Assembly: GCA_030180135.1 (NCBI GenBank)
Contig: CM058232.1
Span: forward strand, 92,058,630-92,122,629
DNA from: Orychophragmus violaceus
Taxonomy: Eukaryota > Streptophyta > Magnoliopsida > Brassicales > Brassicaceae
Length of the DNA stretch: 64,000 bases
Direction of reading: 5' to 3'
Shown here: positions 1 to 10,083 of the stretch, one piece after another
Layout: each line of letters starts with the position of its first letter
Position numbering within the stretch: position 1 is the stretch's first letter
Program-made: the position numbers and the translations under genes
The notes under the pieces: generated by a model
Told to the model about the DNA's origin: nothing
The model's database searches: none
The model's input: only the letters and a program-made list of their open reading frames with translations

Positions 1-1
1 C

Positions 2-1987
2 CTTAACGCCCGTCTTGAAGAGCTCGCCAGTCAAAGACATGGGGGCAGACCAACGCGAACTCCCAGAAGTCCTCCACCGTGTACCCGCTTGGACTTCTCC
101 CAGGTAGCAACTCCTCCGGGAACGTCGGGAAATTGTGGTAATGCGTCAAATAGCGGCTTCCACCCTACAATGACCCCTATCGCGATACCGACCCCATTCA
201 GTTCGGGTTCAATGGTCACAGATCCAACCGGATCAAGAAACCGACCACTACCTGGGCCACCACCTTTCCCGAATAACTCAAATATCCGACCGAGGCAACT
301 AGGAGGCTCTGCCTTCGCCTCGAGCTCGGGACTCCTTAACGGATCAAACACGGTTCAGTTCCGAACGCCCCAGATCGACCAGACAAGGTCGGTCCCACCG
401 ATCGATCTCCTCGACCCCATTTTTCCAGAACAAACGTCAGGACAGGCACGAGCCCAGTTCGCATCCGCAGAGGGCGATGAACACGATATGCTTAGACAAT
501 ACATCGAACAGGCTAAGGCCCAGTTCAACAGTCTGAGCTCGAAAGTTCACATGGCAACGAGCGCGGCTCCTGACATCGATCGAGGGATCGAGGAAACACA
601 ACAAACACCGTTCACAGATCGGATCGCGTTTGCAAGAATCCGAGAAATCAAGAAAACTAAGTTTCCAGAATTCTCTAGGAAGTCAGACCCGAAAGCCCAC
701 ATCAGGGCATTCCGACTAGCGATGGCAAGGGTGTACCTTACCGATGAGGAGAGAGAGTCGGCCTTCTGCAGGCTCTTCGCGGAAAACCTATCGGGCTCCG
801 CCCTAGAATGGTTTGCCGGACTGGAAGAAAGGTCCATTGACAACTTCACCCAGTTCATGACGGCTTTCCTCAAACAATACTCCGTTTTCATCGAGGAAAA
901 GACTACTGAGGCAGCCCTATTTGGCGTCTCTCAAAAACCTGACGAAACGGTTCGCTCGTACATCGACCGATTTAAGGAAATAAAATCCAAAATCGCGAAC
1001 CCACGAGACGAGGTAGCTATAGAAGCATTAAGACGAGGACTATGGTTCTCAACCAGATTCCGCGAGGAAATAACAGTCCGCGAACCTCAAATGCTCGATG
1101 ACGCCCTCCATCGCGCATCAGCCTTTGCTCGCCTCGAGGACGAAACCACGGCCCTCAGGGAAAAACACCGAAAAGAAAAGAACCCGTCGGGCCCGCAGAA
1201 TTCGAACTCGAAAAAGGATTCCCGTAAATCAGGGAGCGTCAACGCAGTCGAGAACCCAAAGAGCTCGAAGAAATTCGAGTTCGACAAGGAAAAATTCTGT
1301 GATTTCCACAGTAAAAGAGGACACTCGACCGAAGACTGCTATACTCGAGCTAAGGCCGAGGCTCAAAAGCGAGAATCCGAAAGCAAACAAGACTCTGAAG
1401 TCGTGGAGAAAACTCTGCCCGACAAAAAGGAAAACAAACAGACCAAGGAGTCGAACTCCAAAAAGCCTTCTCAGAACAAACGGGAACGGTCAAAAGAGCC
1501 GGAATCCCCTGAAACACTCCCTCAGGGGTCACGAAAGCGAGTCGAGTTCATCCTCGGCGAGCTCAACTTGAGCGGCACTCCGGGAGGTTCGGCACTATCC
1601 CCGCCTCCGGCTCCTGCTAAAAGTTTACGCTCGAGAATCAATCTCCCTCGTCTCTGCGGGGGGGGGGGGGGGGGTGTATGGGCTATACCCCCTAAACGAA
1701 TCGACTTCATCTTCGGTGGCTCCAAGCTTTGCCGCGACTCGGTCAATTCGATCAAAGCTCTTCAAAGAAGAGTCGAGACCGACAGAGGGGGGAAAACCCC
1801 AATGTTGGGTCCAGACCACGAAATCATTTTCTACGAAAGCAAGACAAGTAATCTCGAAAAACCACACGACGACGCCCTCCTCGTTTGTCTAGTAGTGGGA
1901 GATGTCAAACTCTCAAGGATAATGATTGACACAGGAAGTTCGGTAGATGTCCTCTTTTACGACGCGTTCAAAAAAGATGGACTTTAA
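2..1987 (+). CDS. gag: Tat element 1 gag and start of protease (5' partial)
   Basis: The frame is open to the left edge, so this is the interior of a longer gag; no real start codon is in view. A capsid-like retrotransposon gag domain covers about 620-1130 (conserved ALEWFAGL and RSYIDRFKEIKSKI). A lysine/glutamate-rich linker follows, with a degenerate zinc knuckle near 1300-1345 (CDFHSKRGHSTEDC). A run of 17 G at 1658-1674 encodes poly-glycine. The protease starts near 1800 and shows its active site as IDTGSSVDVLFYDAF at about 1924-1968. The frame then ends at 1987 because an extra A in the A-run near 1970 shifts it relative to element 2. Gag packages element RNA; the protease would cut the polyprotein. 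Confidence 0.85.
   Translation, partial: LNARLEELASQRHGGRPTRTPRSPPPCTRLDFSQVATPPGTSGNCGNASNSGFHPTMTPIAIPTPFSSGSMVTDPTGSRNRPLPGPPPFPNNSNIRPRQLGGSAFASSSGLLNGSNTVQFRTPQIDQTRSVPPIDLLDPIFPEQTSGQARAQFASAEGDEHDMLRQYIEQAKAQFNSLSSKVHMATSAAPDIDRGIEETQQTPFTDRIAFARIREIKKTKFPEFSRKSDPKAHIRAFRLAMARVYLTDEERESAFCRLFAENLSGSALEWFAGLEERSIDNFTQFMTAFLKQYSVFIEEKTTEAALFGVSQKPDETVRSYIDRFKEIKSKIANPRDEVAIEALRRGLWFSTRFREEITVREPQMLDDALHRASAFARLEDETTALREKHRKEKNPSGPQNSNSKKDSRKSGSVNAVENPKSSKKFEFDKEKFCDFHSKRGHSTEDCYTRAKAEAQKRESESKQDSEVVEKTLPDKKENKQTKESNSKKPSQNKRERSKEPESPETLPQGSRKRVEFILGELNLSGTPGGSALSPPPAPAKSLRSRINLPRLCGGGGGGVWAIPPKRIDFIFGGSKLCRDSVNSIKALQRRVETDRGGKTPMLGPDHEIIFYESKTSNLEKPHDDALLVCLVVGDVKLSRIMIDTGSSVDVLFYDAFKKDGL
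1658..1674 (+). repeat. G17 homopolymer in gag of Tat element 1
   Basis: Seventeen consecutive G bases encode glycines in the linker between gag and protease. The frame stays open through it. The matching tract in element 2 has 20 G, a change of exactly one codon. The run could fold as a G-quadruplex or promote slippage, but neither is shown. Confidence 0.95.
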
Positions 1988-2339
1988 CGACTCCGAGATC
2001 GTGGAAGAAAAGACACCACTAGTAGGTTTCGCTGGCGAAACGACGTAATCGATGGGCTCTGTCTTCGCCCCAGTAATTGCTGGAGGAGTTCGAAGAATGA
2101 CGGAGTTCGTCATAGTAGATCGGCCAGCTCCCTATAACGCGATCCTAGGTCGACCATGGATATACGACATGAAAGAGGAACCATCGACCTACCACCAATG
2201 CGTAAAATTCCCAACTCCCAAAGGGATCAAAACCATTTACGGAAGTCAAAAGATTTCCCGTCATTACTACATGAACGGATACAAGCAGATCGAGAAATCC
2301 CCTGCGTAGAAATTACAGAAAGAGGAGGAGCTCGCCATC
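1988..2339 (+). pseudogene. Tat element 1 protease C-terminal half, out of frame
   Basis: Beyond the frameshift the protease continues in another frame, with motifs VDRPAPYNAILGRPWI (the flap/GRPW region typical of Tat proteases) and KFPTPKGIK. A TAA at about 2046-2048 stands where element 2 has a tyrosine codon (TAC), and a TAG follows KSPA at about 2307-2309; the latter is also present in element 2. The stretch links protease to reverse transcriptase and would be part of one polyprotein in an active copy. Confidence 0.75.
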
Positions 2340-3272
2340 ATGCAGACCAAAAGGTCGAACGACCCAATTCAAATAGGACCCCCAAAGGACCTCACGACTC
2401 AAGTCTGTATAGACGATGCTCATCCCGAAAGACTCGTTGGCGTCGGAATCGACCTATCAGAGCCAGTCAAAAATGAACTGCTCTCTTTTCTCAAACAGAA
2501 CGTCGACTCCTTCACCTGGTCTTCAGCAGACATGAAAGGGATCAATATCGACGTAACCAGCCACGAGCTGAATGTCGACCCAACCTACAAACCGGTAAGA
2601 CAAAAGCGTCGAAAACTAGGTCCTGAGCGGGCCAAAGCCGTCAATGACGAGGTCGATCGGTTATTAAAAATCGGATCGATCAGAGAGGTCAAGTACCCCG
2701 ACTGGCTTGCGAACCCCGTGGTGGTTAAGAAAAAGAACGGAAAGTGGAGGGTCTGTATAGATTTCACGGATCTCAACAAAGCATGTCCAAAGGACAGCTT
2801 CCCACTCCCGCACATCGACCGACTGGTCGAGGCTACCGCCGGACATCAGCTACTATCTTTTATGGATGCGTTCTCAGGGTACAATCAAATATTGATGAAC
2901 CCTGAAGACCAAGAAAAGACTTCGTTCATAACGGATCGAGGCACGTACTGCTACAAAGTCATGCCCTTCGGACTGAAAAACGCAGGAACAACTTACCAAC
3001 GCCTCGTCAACAAGATGTTTTCAGGACTCCTAGGCAAAACCATGGAAGTCTACATCGACGATATGCTGGTAAAATCTTCCATGTATGAGGATCACATCCC
3101 CCAACTAAAAGAATGTTTTACCATTCTCAATAAATACGGGATGAAACTCAACCCAGCAAAGTGTACCTTCGGGGTTCCCTCAGGAGAATTCCTTGGTTAC
3201 TTAGTGACCGAAAGAGGGATCGAAGCGAACCCCAAACAGATCGCGACGTTCATAGAGATAAAATCTCCCTGA
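2340..3272 (+). pseudogene. Tat element 1 reverse transcriptase
   Basis: This is the reverse transcriptase of the gypsy polyprotein, which copies element RNA into DNA. Visible landmarks are KKKNGKWRVCIDFTDLNKACPK, FMDAFSGYNQI, MPFGLKNAGTTYQRLV and the catalytic YIDD at 3051-3062, which is intact here. The frame ends with TGA at 3270-3272 where element 2 reads AGA, a point nonsense mutation. The first ATG shown is not a true start, because the domain is normally released from gag-pol by the protease. Confidence 0.9.
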
Positions 3273-4260
3273 ACAACGCGAGAAGTCCAGCGCCTGACTG
3301 GCAAAATAGCTGCTCTGAATCGCTTCATCTCAAGGTCGACTGACAAATGTCTACCCTTCTATCACTTGCTCAAAGCAAACAAAAAGTTCCTCTGGGACGA
3401 AAAGTGCGAAGAAGCTTTCACTCAGCTCAAAGCTTACTTAAGCGAACCACCCATACTGGCGAAACCAGTAGAAGGAGAACCCCTTTACCTCTACCTAGCT
3501 GTCTCGACGGCAGCAGTAAGTGGAGTCCTGGTTCGCGAGGAACAAAACGAGCAACGGACGGTATACTACATCAGTAAGACCTTGATCGACGCTGAAACCA
3601 GATACCCCGCCATGGAAAAACTCGCCTTAGCGCTAGTGACATCGGCTCGGAAACTCCGACCATACTTTCAATCGCACTCGATCATAGTGATGACTTCTCA
3701 GCCACTGAGAACCATCCTTCACAGTCCAAGCCAGTCAGGTCGGTTGGTCAAATGGGCTATCGAACTTAGCGAGTACGACATAGAATACAAAGCTCGAACG
3801 TGCCTAAAAGCACAAGTGCTGGCAGATTTCGTAATCGAGCTCCCTCCGACTATAGAACTTGACCCGACCTCGGCCCAGAAATGGAAACTCTACGTCGATG
3901 GAGCTTCCTCGAGGCAAAGATCCGGAGTCGGAGTAAATCTAGTCTCCCCAACCGGCGAAGTACTAGAACAATCGTTCAGACTGGGCTTCGCCGCATCAAA
4001 TAACGAAGCAGAATACGAAGCGCTGATAGCCGGGCTTAGACTTGCGATAGCAATAGGAGCCCGGGAAGTAAATGCCTTCAGCGATTCCCAACTGGTCACA
4101 AGCCAATACCATGGCGACTAAGAGGCCAAAGACGAACGTATGGAAGCATACCTACGGGTAGTCCATACACTGGCCGTACAGATCGAATTCTTTGATCTAA
4201 CACGAATCCCACTGCAGCCGATGCCCTAGCCGCATTAGCATCGACATCAGATCCTAACCT
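3273..4260 (+). pseudogene. Tat element 1 RNase H and second (Tat-type) RNase H
   Basis: Directly after the stop the same polyprotein continues with the connection region (TTREVQRLTGKIAALNRF) and the usual gypsy RNase H (YLAVSTAAVSGVLVREE, about 3480-3740). A second, distinct RNase H module then begins near 3882 (KLYVDGASS, NNEAEYEALIAGLRLA, FSDSQLV). Two RNase H domains in tandem are the diagnostic trait of the Tat lineage. A TAA at 4119-4121 (TAC in element 2) cuts the second domain, and the stretch 4195-4230 has lost about 12 bases relative to element 2. Confidence 0.85.
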
Positions 4261-4327
4261 CAAAAGGATCATACCAGTCGAAGGGATAGAAAAACCAAGC
4301 ATCGATATAGCCCTCAAAGCCCTGTCC

Positions 4328-5767
4328 TTGAAAGAGGACGGGCCCGCTGTGAAGGACGATGTCAAGCACAAAGAATGTCCTGGGGGCACCAGTAGCGGCA
4401 TCATCGAGATTGATGATGATCTCGATCCTAGAAACGCCGTGTACGTCGCGAACGTCCCCGACGGGCCCATTCAAACCGCATCCACTAGTCAGGGACCTGA
4501 GCCTAACGACAACGAAGATTGGAGGACTCCGATCATTCGATACATCACAAACGGCGAAGTTCCCGATGACAAATGGGAGGCGCGGAAACTTAAAACACTG
4601 AGCGCAAGGTACTGTGTCACGCAAGGAGAGCTCTTTAAAAGGAGCCTCTCCGGACCTTACCTCAAGTGCCTGGACAAAAAGCAAGCCCTAGCCGTCATTA
4701 CACAGACGCATGACGGATCCTGCGGAAGCCATTTCGGGGGACGAGCGTTGGCTGTGCTAATCAAAAGGCAAGGTTACTATTGGCCGACAATGGCCACCGA
4801 ATGCGAGTCCTTCTCCAACAAGTGCGACAAATGCCAAAAGCATGCTCCAATTATCCACCAAGCGTCGGAGAAGCTCTCCTCTATCTCATCTCCATACCCA
4901 TTCATGCGATGGGGAATGGACATTGTGGGACCGCTAGTCGCATCCGGAAAAAAGAAAGTTACACACCTATTGGTGATGACGGACTACTTCACCAAGTGGA
5001 TTGAAGCAGAGTCATACCAGAAAGTTAAGGACGTTCACGTTAAGGAGTTCGTCTGGCGAAACATAGTTTGCCGACATGGACTACCCCACGAGATCGTCAC
5101 CGATAACGGATCTCAGTTCATATCAAACACGTTCAAAGAGTTCTGCAGAACTTGGAACATAAAGCTGACTTACTCAACGCCACGCTACCCCCAAGGGAAC
5201 GGGCTAGCAGAAGCAGCTAACAAAGCGATTATGAACGGTCTCAAGAAAAGGCTCAACGAGTGCAAAACAACCTGGAGTGACGAACTCCCAGCCGTACTCT
5301 GGGCCTACCGGACTACCCCCCGCAAATCCACTGGCGAGACTCCCTTCTCGCTGGCTTACGGAATCGAGGCGGTAGTACCAGCCAAAATTCTCGTGTCAAG
5401 CATTCGCAAGGAAGAATGCCCACGACAAGAGGAACTTAATAACAAGATGATAACTGAAGAGCTCGACCTCGTCGACGAAAGAAGGAACCTCGCATTAGCA
5501 CGACTCCAGAATTACCAACAAGCCGCAGCTCGCTACTATGATTCCCGAATCAAAACTCGAAGGTTTCAAGTAGGAGAGCTCGTCTTGCGGAAAGTGTTCG
5601 ACCATAAAAAGGAAGAACATGCTGGAAAATTAGGAGCAAAGTGGGAAGGTCCTTACCAGGTCACCGACGTCGTGAAGGACGGGGTCTACCGACTTAAATC
5701 GGTAGAAACCCAAAAACCTGAACTACGACCTTGGAACATCATCAACCTCAAAAAGTATTTCCACTAG
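4328..5767 (+). CDS. Tat element 1 integrase
   Basis: A 479-codon open frame holds the integrase, which inserts the cDNA into the genome. An HHCC-type N-terminal zinc region is seen around HDGSCGSHFGGRAL and CDKCQKHAP (about 4710-4850). The catalytic core follows with D in GMDIVGPL, D in VTDNGSQF, and E in the GLAEAANKAI segment (about 5203-5232). All three D,D,E residues are present. A C-terminal GPY-type module follows (KLGAKWEGPYQV, about 5630-5665). The frame ends at 5765-5767, close to where element 2 also ends. It is the longest intact enzyme frame of this element. Confidence 0.88.
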   Translation: MKEDGPAVKDDVKHKECPGGTSSGIIEIDDDLDPRNAVYVANVPDGPIQTASTSQGPEPNDNEDWRTPIIRYITNGEVPDDKWEARKLKTLSARYCVTQGELFKRSLSGPYLKCLDKKQALAVITQTHDGSCGSHFGGRALAVLIKRQGYYWPTMATECESFSNKCDKCQKHAPIIHQASEKLSSISSPYPFMRWGMDIVGPLVASGKKKVTHLLVMTDYFTKWIEAESYQKVKDVHVKEFVWRNIVCRHGLPHEIVTDNGSQFISNTFKEFCRTWNIKLTYSTPRYPQGNGLAEAANKAIMNGLKKRLNECKTTWSDELPAVLWAYRTTPRKSTGETPFSLAYGIEAVVPAKILVSSIRKEECPRQEELNNKMITEELDLVDERRNLALARLQNYQQAAARYYDSRIKTRRFQVGELVLRKVFDHKKEEHAGKLGAKWEGPYQVTDVVKDGVYRLKSVETQKPELRPWNIINLKKYFH

Positions 5768-5989
5768 GAGTACATCAACATAATCGAACTATGAAATGGC
5801 TTGATCCCTTAAAAAAAGGGTACGTAGGCAGCTCGACTTCGAGCGCAGCCGCCCCCCAAACACAAAGCTCTTACCGAGCTCAATAACTTCAAGCGAAGTC
5901 CTACTAGCTTATCTTTCTGAAATCAAAATAAGTCTCCCAATCAAACGTCTCTTCCTGTCGCAAAAGTTAGAGCCGTTACGTTGTGCAAA

Positions 5990-6160
5990 GCGATATGAAA
6001 TTATCTCTTCCAAAAACTAAAGAGATATGAAATTATCTCTTCAAAATTAAGCGATATGAAATTATCTCTTCTAAAAATAAGCGATATGAAATTATCCCTT
6101 CCGAGCGACCTGAAACGGCCTCTCCCCAAATCAAGCGATATGAAATTATCCCTTCCGAAA
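5990..6160 (+). repeat. Tandem repeat after integrase, Tat element 1
   Basis: Five imperfect copies of a unit of about 28-55 bases share the core GATATGAAATTATC followed by TCTTCC or CCTTCC (cores near 5993, 6026, 6054, 6084 and 6138). Element 2 has seven similar cores at 49486-49715. Tandem repeats between pol and the 3' LTR are common in Tat elements. Read on the other strand they give meaningless repetitive peptides. Confidence 0.85.
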
Positions 6161-6548
6161 CAACCTCCCGCAAACCTAAAATTCCCCCGACCTTATACAG
6201 CTCGGGAGAACTAGAGGGCCACCCTCTCCCTTTAAGCAAAAATGTCGAGGTCAAGGCAACCGATCACACGGAAAGACCTCCGCGCACAACGAATCTTTGT
6301 AAGTCTACCCCGATTTATCATTCCCGTTAAACATCAAACTCGTACGAAAGAACTCGGACTCGAGTACGAATGACTTCGCGCTAAGGTGCTAAAACAGTAA
6401 AGTCTATGCTAAGACATGAACGACTCAAAAATAAATTCATTGAAAGGAGGACACAATGTCCTCAAGTCCCGACACTAAAACAAAGCCCCCTCGGGCAAAT
6501 AGATGTTCAAAAAAAAAATCAAAGCCCCTTGGGGCAACGACAAAGCAA

Positions 6549-8932
6549 TCAAAATTGCCACGAGTGCGAGGAAGCCTCGTCTCCACCCTCCGCCTGATCA
6601 TCGGTAGATGCAACCCCAGTCGGGAGATTCGATCCGTATTGATCGGGGCGGGAAGCAGCCGGCGGCGGAGCATGCGCCAAAATAACCGAGTCACTCGACA
6701 CGGCCGGCAAGTTCAACTTGCCAACACTAAAATCAGAGACCGCTGCGGCGTTCATCTCTTCCATGGCCGTCCTCTTTTGGTCGGCGAACCTCAGCACTTC
6801 CCGAGTCAGGTCAAGCTCACTAGAAGCAAACTCCGCGATGAGTTCGATATTGGCCAGGGTTTCTTGGAGGCGAATCTCAGCGTTGGTTTCAAGCTTCCGC
6901 TTCTCGCTCTTCTCCTTGACCTCTTTAAGGATTTCCAAGTATTCCCCGTTCATCTTCTTCCTCGCCTCGTGAGACGCGACCTTTATGTCAAAGTCCCTCC
7001 CCGCGAGGACCCTCTCCAGGTCGGCACGATCTTGGGCAGCTCACGCCGTTGCGACTCGACTCGCTTCTTCGGCGGCCAACGCCCGACCTTCGGCCGCCCG
7101 AAGCCTCTGAGAAAGATCCTCCTCACGATTCTCGAGAACCAATAACCGGGCCTCTATCCCCTCGTACCTAGCCAATTTCCTTCCAAGCTCCTCCTCTCGA
7201 GCAAAGGAATCCTGCAACTCCGCGGTCAAAATGCGGGCCGATCTCCTAGCGGCCTCAAGCTCATCTACTTGCGACCTCTCGCAAAGCTCGCGCTCGGACT
7301 GGGCCATAAGTCCGTTCGTAGCTTCCAGGAACTACATAAGTACACGAACCTTAAAAATCTCTCGTACAAAAGAAAGGCGAGAACAAAGAACTGTGATCGA
7401 TACCTTCCCGGTAGCTTCAGCCATCTTGGTGTACAAGTCGCCAAGGGCCACGTCCCCGACGACCGGAAGCCGAGCACCCGTAGGTCGGACGTCCCTTGAT
7501 AAACAGGCCGAGCCCCCGCGCATTCCAACGCCTCCGCTCGAACTACTCGAGCTCGCCTTCGTGTCGATCCTCCGACGCTTTGGTACGGGGAAAAGGTTCC
7601 CACCCACACTCTGATCGTTCGGTCTCCCCGAACCATTCGGACAAGGACCGCGCAAAGTCGGCTCCCTAGACGAGACCGAGTCTGCTCTCCGAACAACCGG
7701 AGAAGTAGGGATCCCCCTTGTCTCTGCGGCCGCATCGCAGGCCCCGGAGTTCGGAGGGATAACCGTGGAAGGGAGAGGAGAATCACACATGGAAAAAAAG
7801 AGTGCGTTGCTTAGATTCCCGTCCTCCACCCTTTTCGCCAAATCTATAGGGTCCTTCCCGTTTCGGCGACTCCTCGATCTACGAGATAATTTCTCATGAG
7901 ATGGAGTGCTAGCATCTGAACCCTCACCCAAAGAAGGACGGCCTGTAGAATAAAAAAAAAAAAGAGGAGGGTTTAGACCTTTTCCAAATAACGATGAACA
8001 AAACGTCACGAACAGGAGACTCACCCTCTCCTGCCCGCTCGAGTATACGAAGTGGAGGTCGGACGGTTCGACTCAGAGAAGCCCGAGGAAGTACAGGAGG
8101 GAAAGGCAGTTCCCGAGAGACCCGAGATCGGTCCTGCGGAACCCCTCTTGGGTCGACCCTCAGAGTAGCCTGCACACGCTCAACCGTGAAAATGTCCCAG
8201 TTAATGGCACCTCTCCTCGGACGAGTTACTAGGGCCTCCGTGACAGGGTTAAGCTCAAGCGATTCAGGAAACTCTGTAATACAGAACAAAACCGATCAGG
8301 AGTCGGACTGACAACAAGATAAAAATAAGAAGGATAGGATCGTAAAGGAAAACAAGAGTCCTACCAACATTGGAAGCCCACCGCGAAGGAACGACCGAGC
8401 AATCGAACTCTCCAACCGAGTGATGGGTCATCCTAAAGAAAAAATATTGGTCCCTCCATCCGTCCCTCGGCGGGAGACCATCGAGGATCCTCCCAAACCG
8501 AGGAGAAAGACGATACGACCCCAGAAAGCGGGAATCTTGCTTCACCGAGCAAACCCGCATTAACTCCTCAGGACCGAACTCAATCCCTTCCTCCGCGGCC
8601 CTGACTCCAAGTCCGATAACGTATCGAACGAAGTTCGGCGTCATTTGATAAAACGCCAGCTGGAGCTGGGCCAACACTAGGAAAACATGGCGGGGAATGG
8701 GGAAGAAGAGCCCACATTTCTCGAAATACGTGTAGGAGGTGCAGCAGTAGCCTTCTACAACCGTTTCGCGGGACACCGCCGGGGCAGGAATGACGATTTC
8801 AACTTCCGTTGGAATCCGGCAAAGCGCCCTTAACTGCGGAATACGGTCCACAGTTAACGAAGACGGCAGGTGCGGTCCGAATGACCCCGCCGCCACACTC
8901 GTACTCGCTCCCGCAGGGTCTCTCAAGGCCAT
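6549..8932 (-). pseudogene. Antisense four-exon gene of Tat element 1 (gypsy-type transposon protein family), one internal stop
   Basis: Four exons join on the minus strand: 8365-8932, 8025-8273, 7404-7942 and 6549-7331. Introns of 91, 82 and 72 bases all start GT and end AG, and two end in a pyrimidine-rich CAG acceptor. Exon lengths sum to 2139 bases, exactly 713 codons, with consistent phases, which strongly supports the model. Residues about 60-185 (PIPRHVFLVLAQLQLAFYQM, region 8560-8750) resemble the plant 'putative gypsy type transposon' family (Transposase_28). Exon 3 has an NLS-like PKRRR and a serine run. Exon 4 is a long coiled coil (EEELGRKLARYEGIEARLL). A TGA at 7041-7043, codon 549, interrupts it and could come from CGA by C-to-T change. 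Antisense extra genes are known in Tat elements; their function is unknown. It is absent from element 2. Confidence 0.78.
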
Positions 8933-9084
8933 GACAGAAAACGCGCCGGAGTAAAGAAAACGGGAAGTTTCCGGGAAGAGACTGTTTCTCTAGCGACATA
9001 GGAAATATGGAGAAAAACTTTAAACAAGAAAGAGACAGAGTAAAAGCAAGGAGGCGAAGGACTCCCTTCAACGATATATATGAT

Positions 9085-9092
9085 TATTTATA
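9085..9092 (-). promoter_or_regulatory. TATA box candidate for the antisense gene
   Basis: On the minus strand this reads TATAAATA, about 150 bases upstream of the ATG at 8932. The placement would give a 5' leader of about 120 bases. It suggests the antisense gene has its own promoter inside the element; no other evidence is available. Confidence 0.45.
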
Positions 9093-9545
9093 TCGGGGAT
9101 TGTGCGCAGTATCGTCCGTACGACTCCCAAACTCGTATTAATTACTGAGAGAATCGAGATGGTTTGGACTTCTCGCTTTCCCTCAACTCAAACTGTCGAT
9201 TCGAGATCAACGGCTGCGGGTGCGCAGTAATTAGGTCACGTCATCAAAAGAGCGAGCCTGAAAAGACTCTTCGCAACCTTTTGAATCTCAGCCATCGATG
9301 ATCGACCAGATTCATGGTGGGAGATGAAATTCTCAAGCAAATACACGCTATAACTGCTGACGCGCTAAAAAGCAGATCAGCTCGTCCCACGCGCCCGTCC
9401 TTGACCGTTGGATCGCAATAAGATCTACGGATGGGGCAAGAATAATCATTAGATTTTTCGACGCCCGAGACACGCGCGCGTTTTCCCAAGAACGTCCACC
9501 ACCCATTAACCTCGACCTCTCGAAATCAATGGGCTGGGGGGCTAT
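9093..9545 (+). other. Tat element 1 region before the 3' LTR, with polypurine tract
   Basis: No coding frame is convincing here. From about 9190 the sequence matches the corresponding part of element 2 (49900-50244). It ends in a purine-rich stretch at about 9530-9541 (GGGCTGGGGGG), the likely polypurine tract that primes plus-strand DNA synthesis. Confidence 0.7.
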
Positions 9546-10083
9546 TGTTGGTACTGGATTTCCCTCTAGGAAATCCGGCCCATTAACAGACAATACAAAT
9601 GCCCACAATTACAAGCCCGTTCCAAAATCAAAGACAAAGAGGAAAAGCCGACTCCTTTGTTGGGCCCAAGCGAATAAACGCCCTGACAAGGCCCGAACGA
9701 TGCTGAAGCCGGAGACGATCGAGCTCGAGCTCGGCAGAAGATGACGTGGAGATAGAGCAACTCGGTCTTGTCAAGTTCAACTGATCCGCGAGAATCTCGG
9801 AGATCGTTACGACGACGAGGCTGAAATATCAGAACGAAGAGGTTAAGGGCGAGACTATTTAAAGGAAGAAGTGGCGACTCATTCAAGACATTCCAACCTA
9901 GGCTAAGAACACTTCAATTAGATAGCTCGATTTTATACTTTGTACTCTCTTCTCGATCGTGTTTGTTCTATCTCGACGATCAGTCTCAATAAAGTCTTTG
10001 ATTCATAGGAAACTATACCATTTCTATATCCTAAAGTCCAAATCCACGAATACAAATTCTTAGTGTGAATCCCGGATCTCACA
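9546..10083 (+). repeat. 3' LTR of Tat element 1
   Basis: A 538-base LTR starting TGTTGG and ending CTCACA, matched by the LTRs of element 2 at 13462-14001 and 50245-50783. It contains a TATA-like TATTTAAA (9856-9863) and a polyadenylation signal AATAAA (9988-9993), the usual promoter and RNA end signals of an LTR. Confidence 0.93.

Larger units (their letters stand above)
1..10083 (+). mobile_element. Tat-lineage Ty3/gypsy LTR retrotransposon, element 1 (5' end outside window)
   Basis: The order gag, protease, reverse transcriptase, RNase H, a second RNase H, integrase, then a 3' LTR is that of Ty3/gypsy. The extra RNase H after the first marks the Tat (Retand/Ogre-like) lineage. The 5' LTR and the first roughly 160 gag codons lie upstream of the window, judged by alignment to Tat element 2. 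Pol is broken by a one-base insertion and several stops, so this copy is not autonomous. Between integrase and the 3' LTR it carries a tandem repeat and a spliced antisense gene that element 2 lacks. The 3' LTR ends at 10083 inside an Athila-type element; the matching upstream target duplication cannot be seen. Confidence 0.93.

Noticed and set aside
547..891. 114-codon minus-strand open frame, also present at 15095-15439 in Tat element 2
   Set aside because: It lies opposite the best conserved part of gag. Its conservation follows from the gag codons, and it has no introns, promoter or family likeness.
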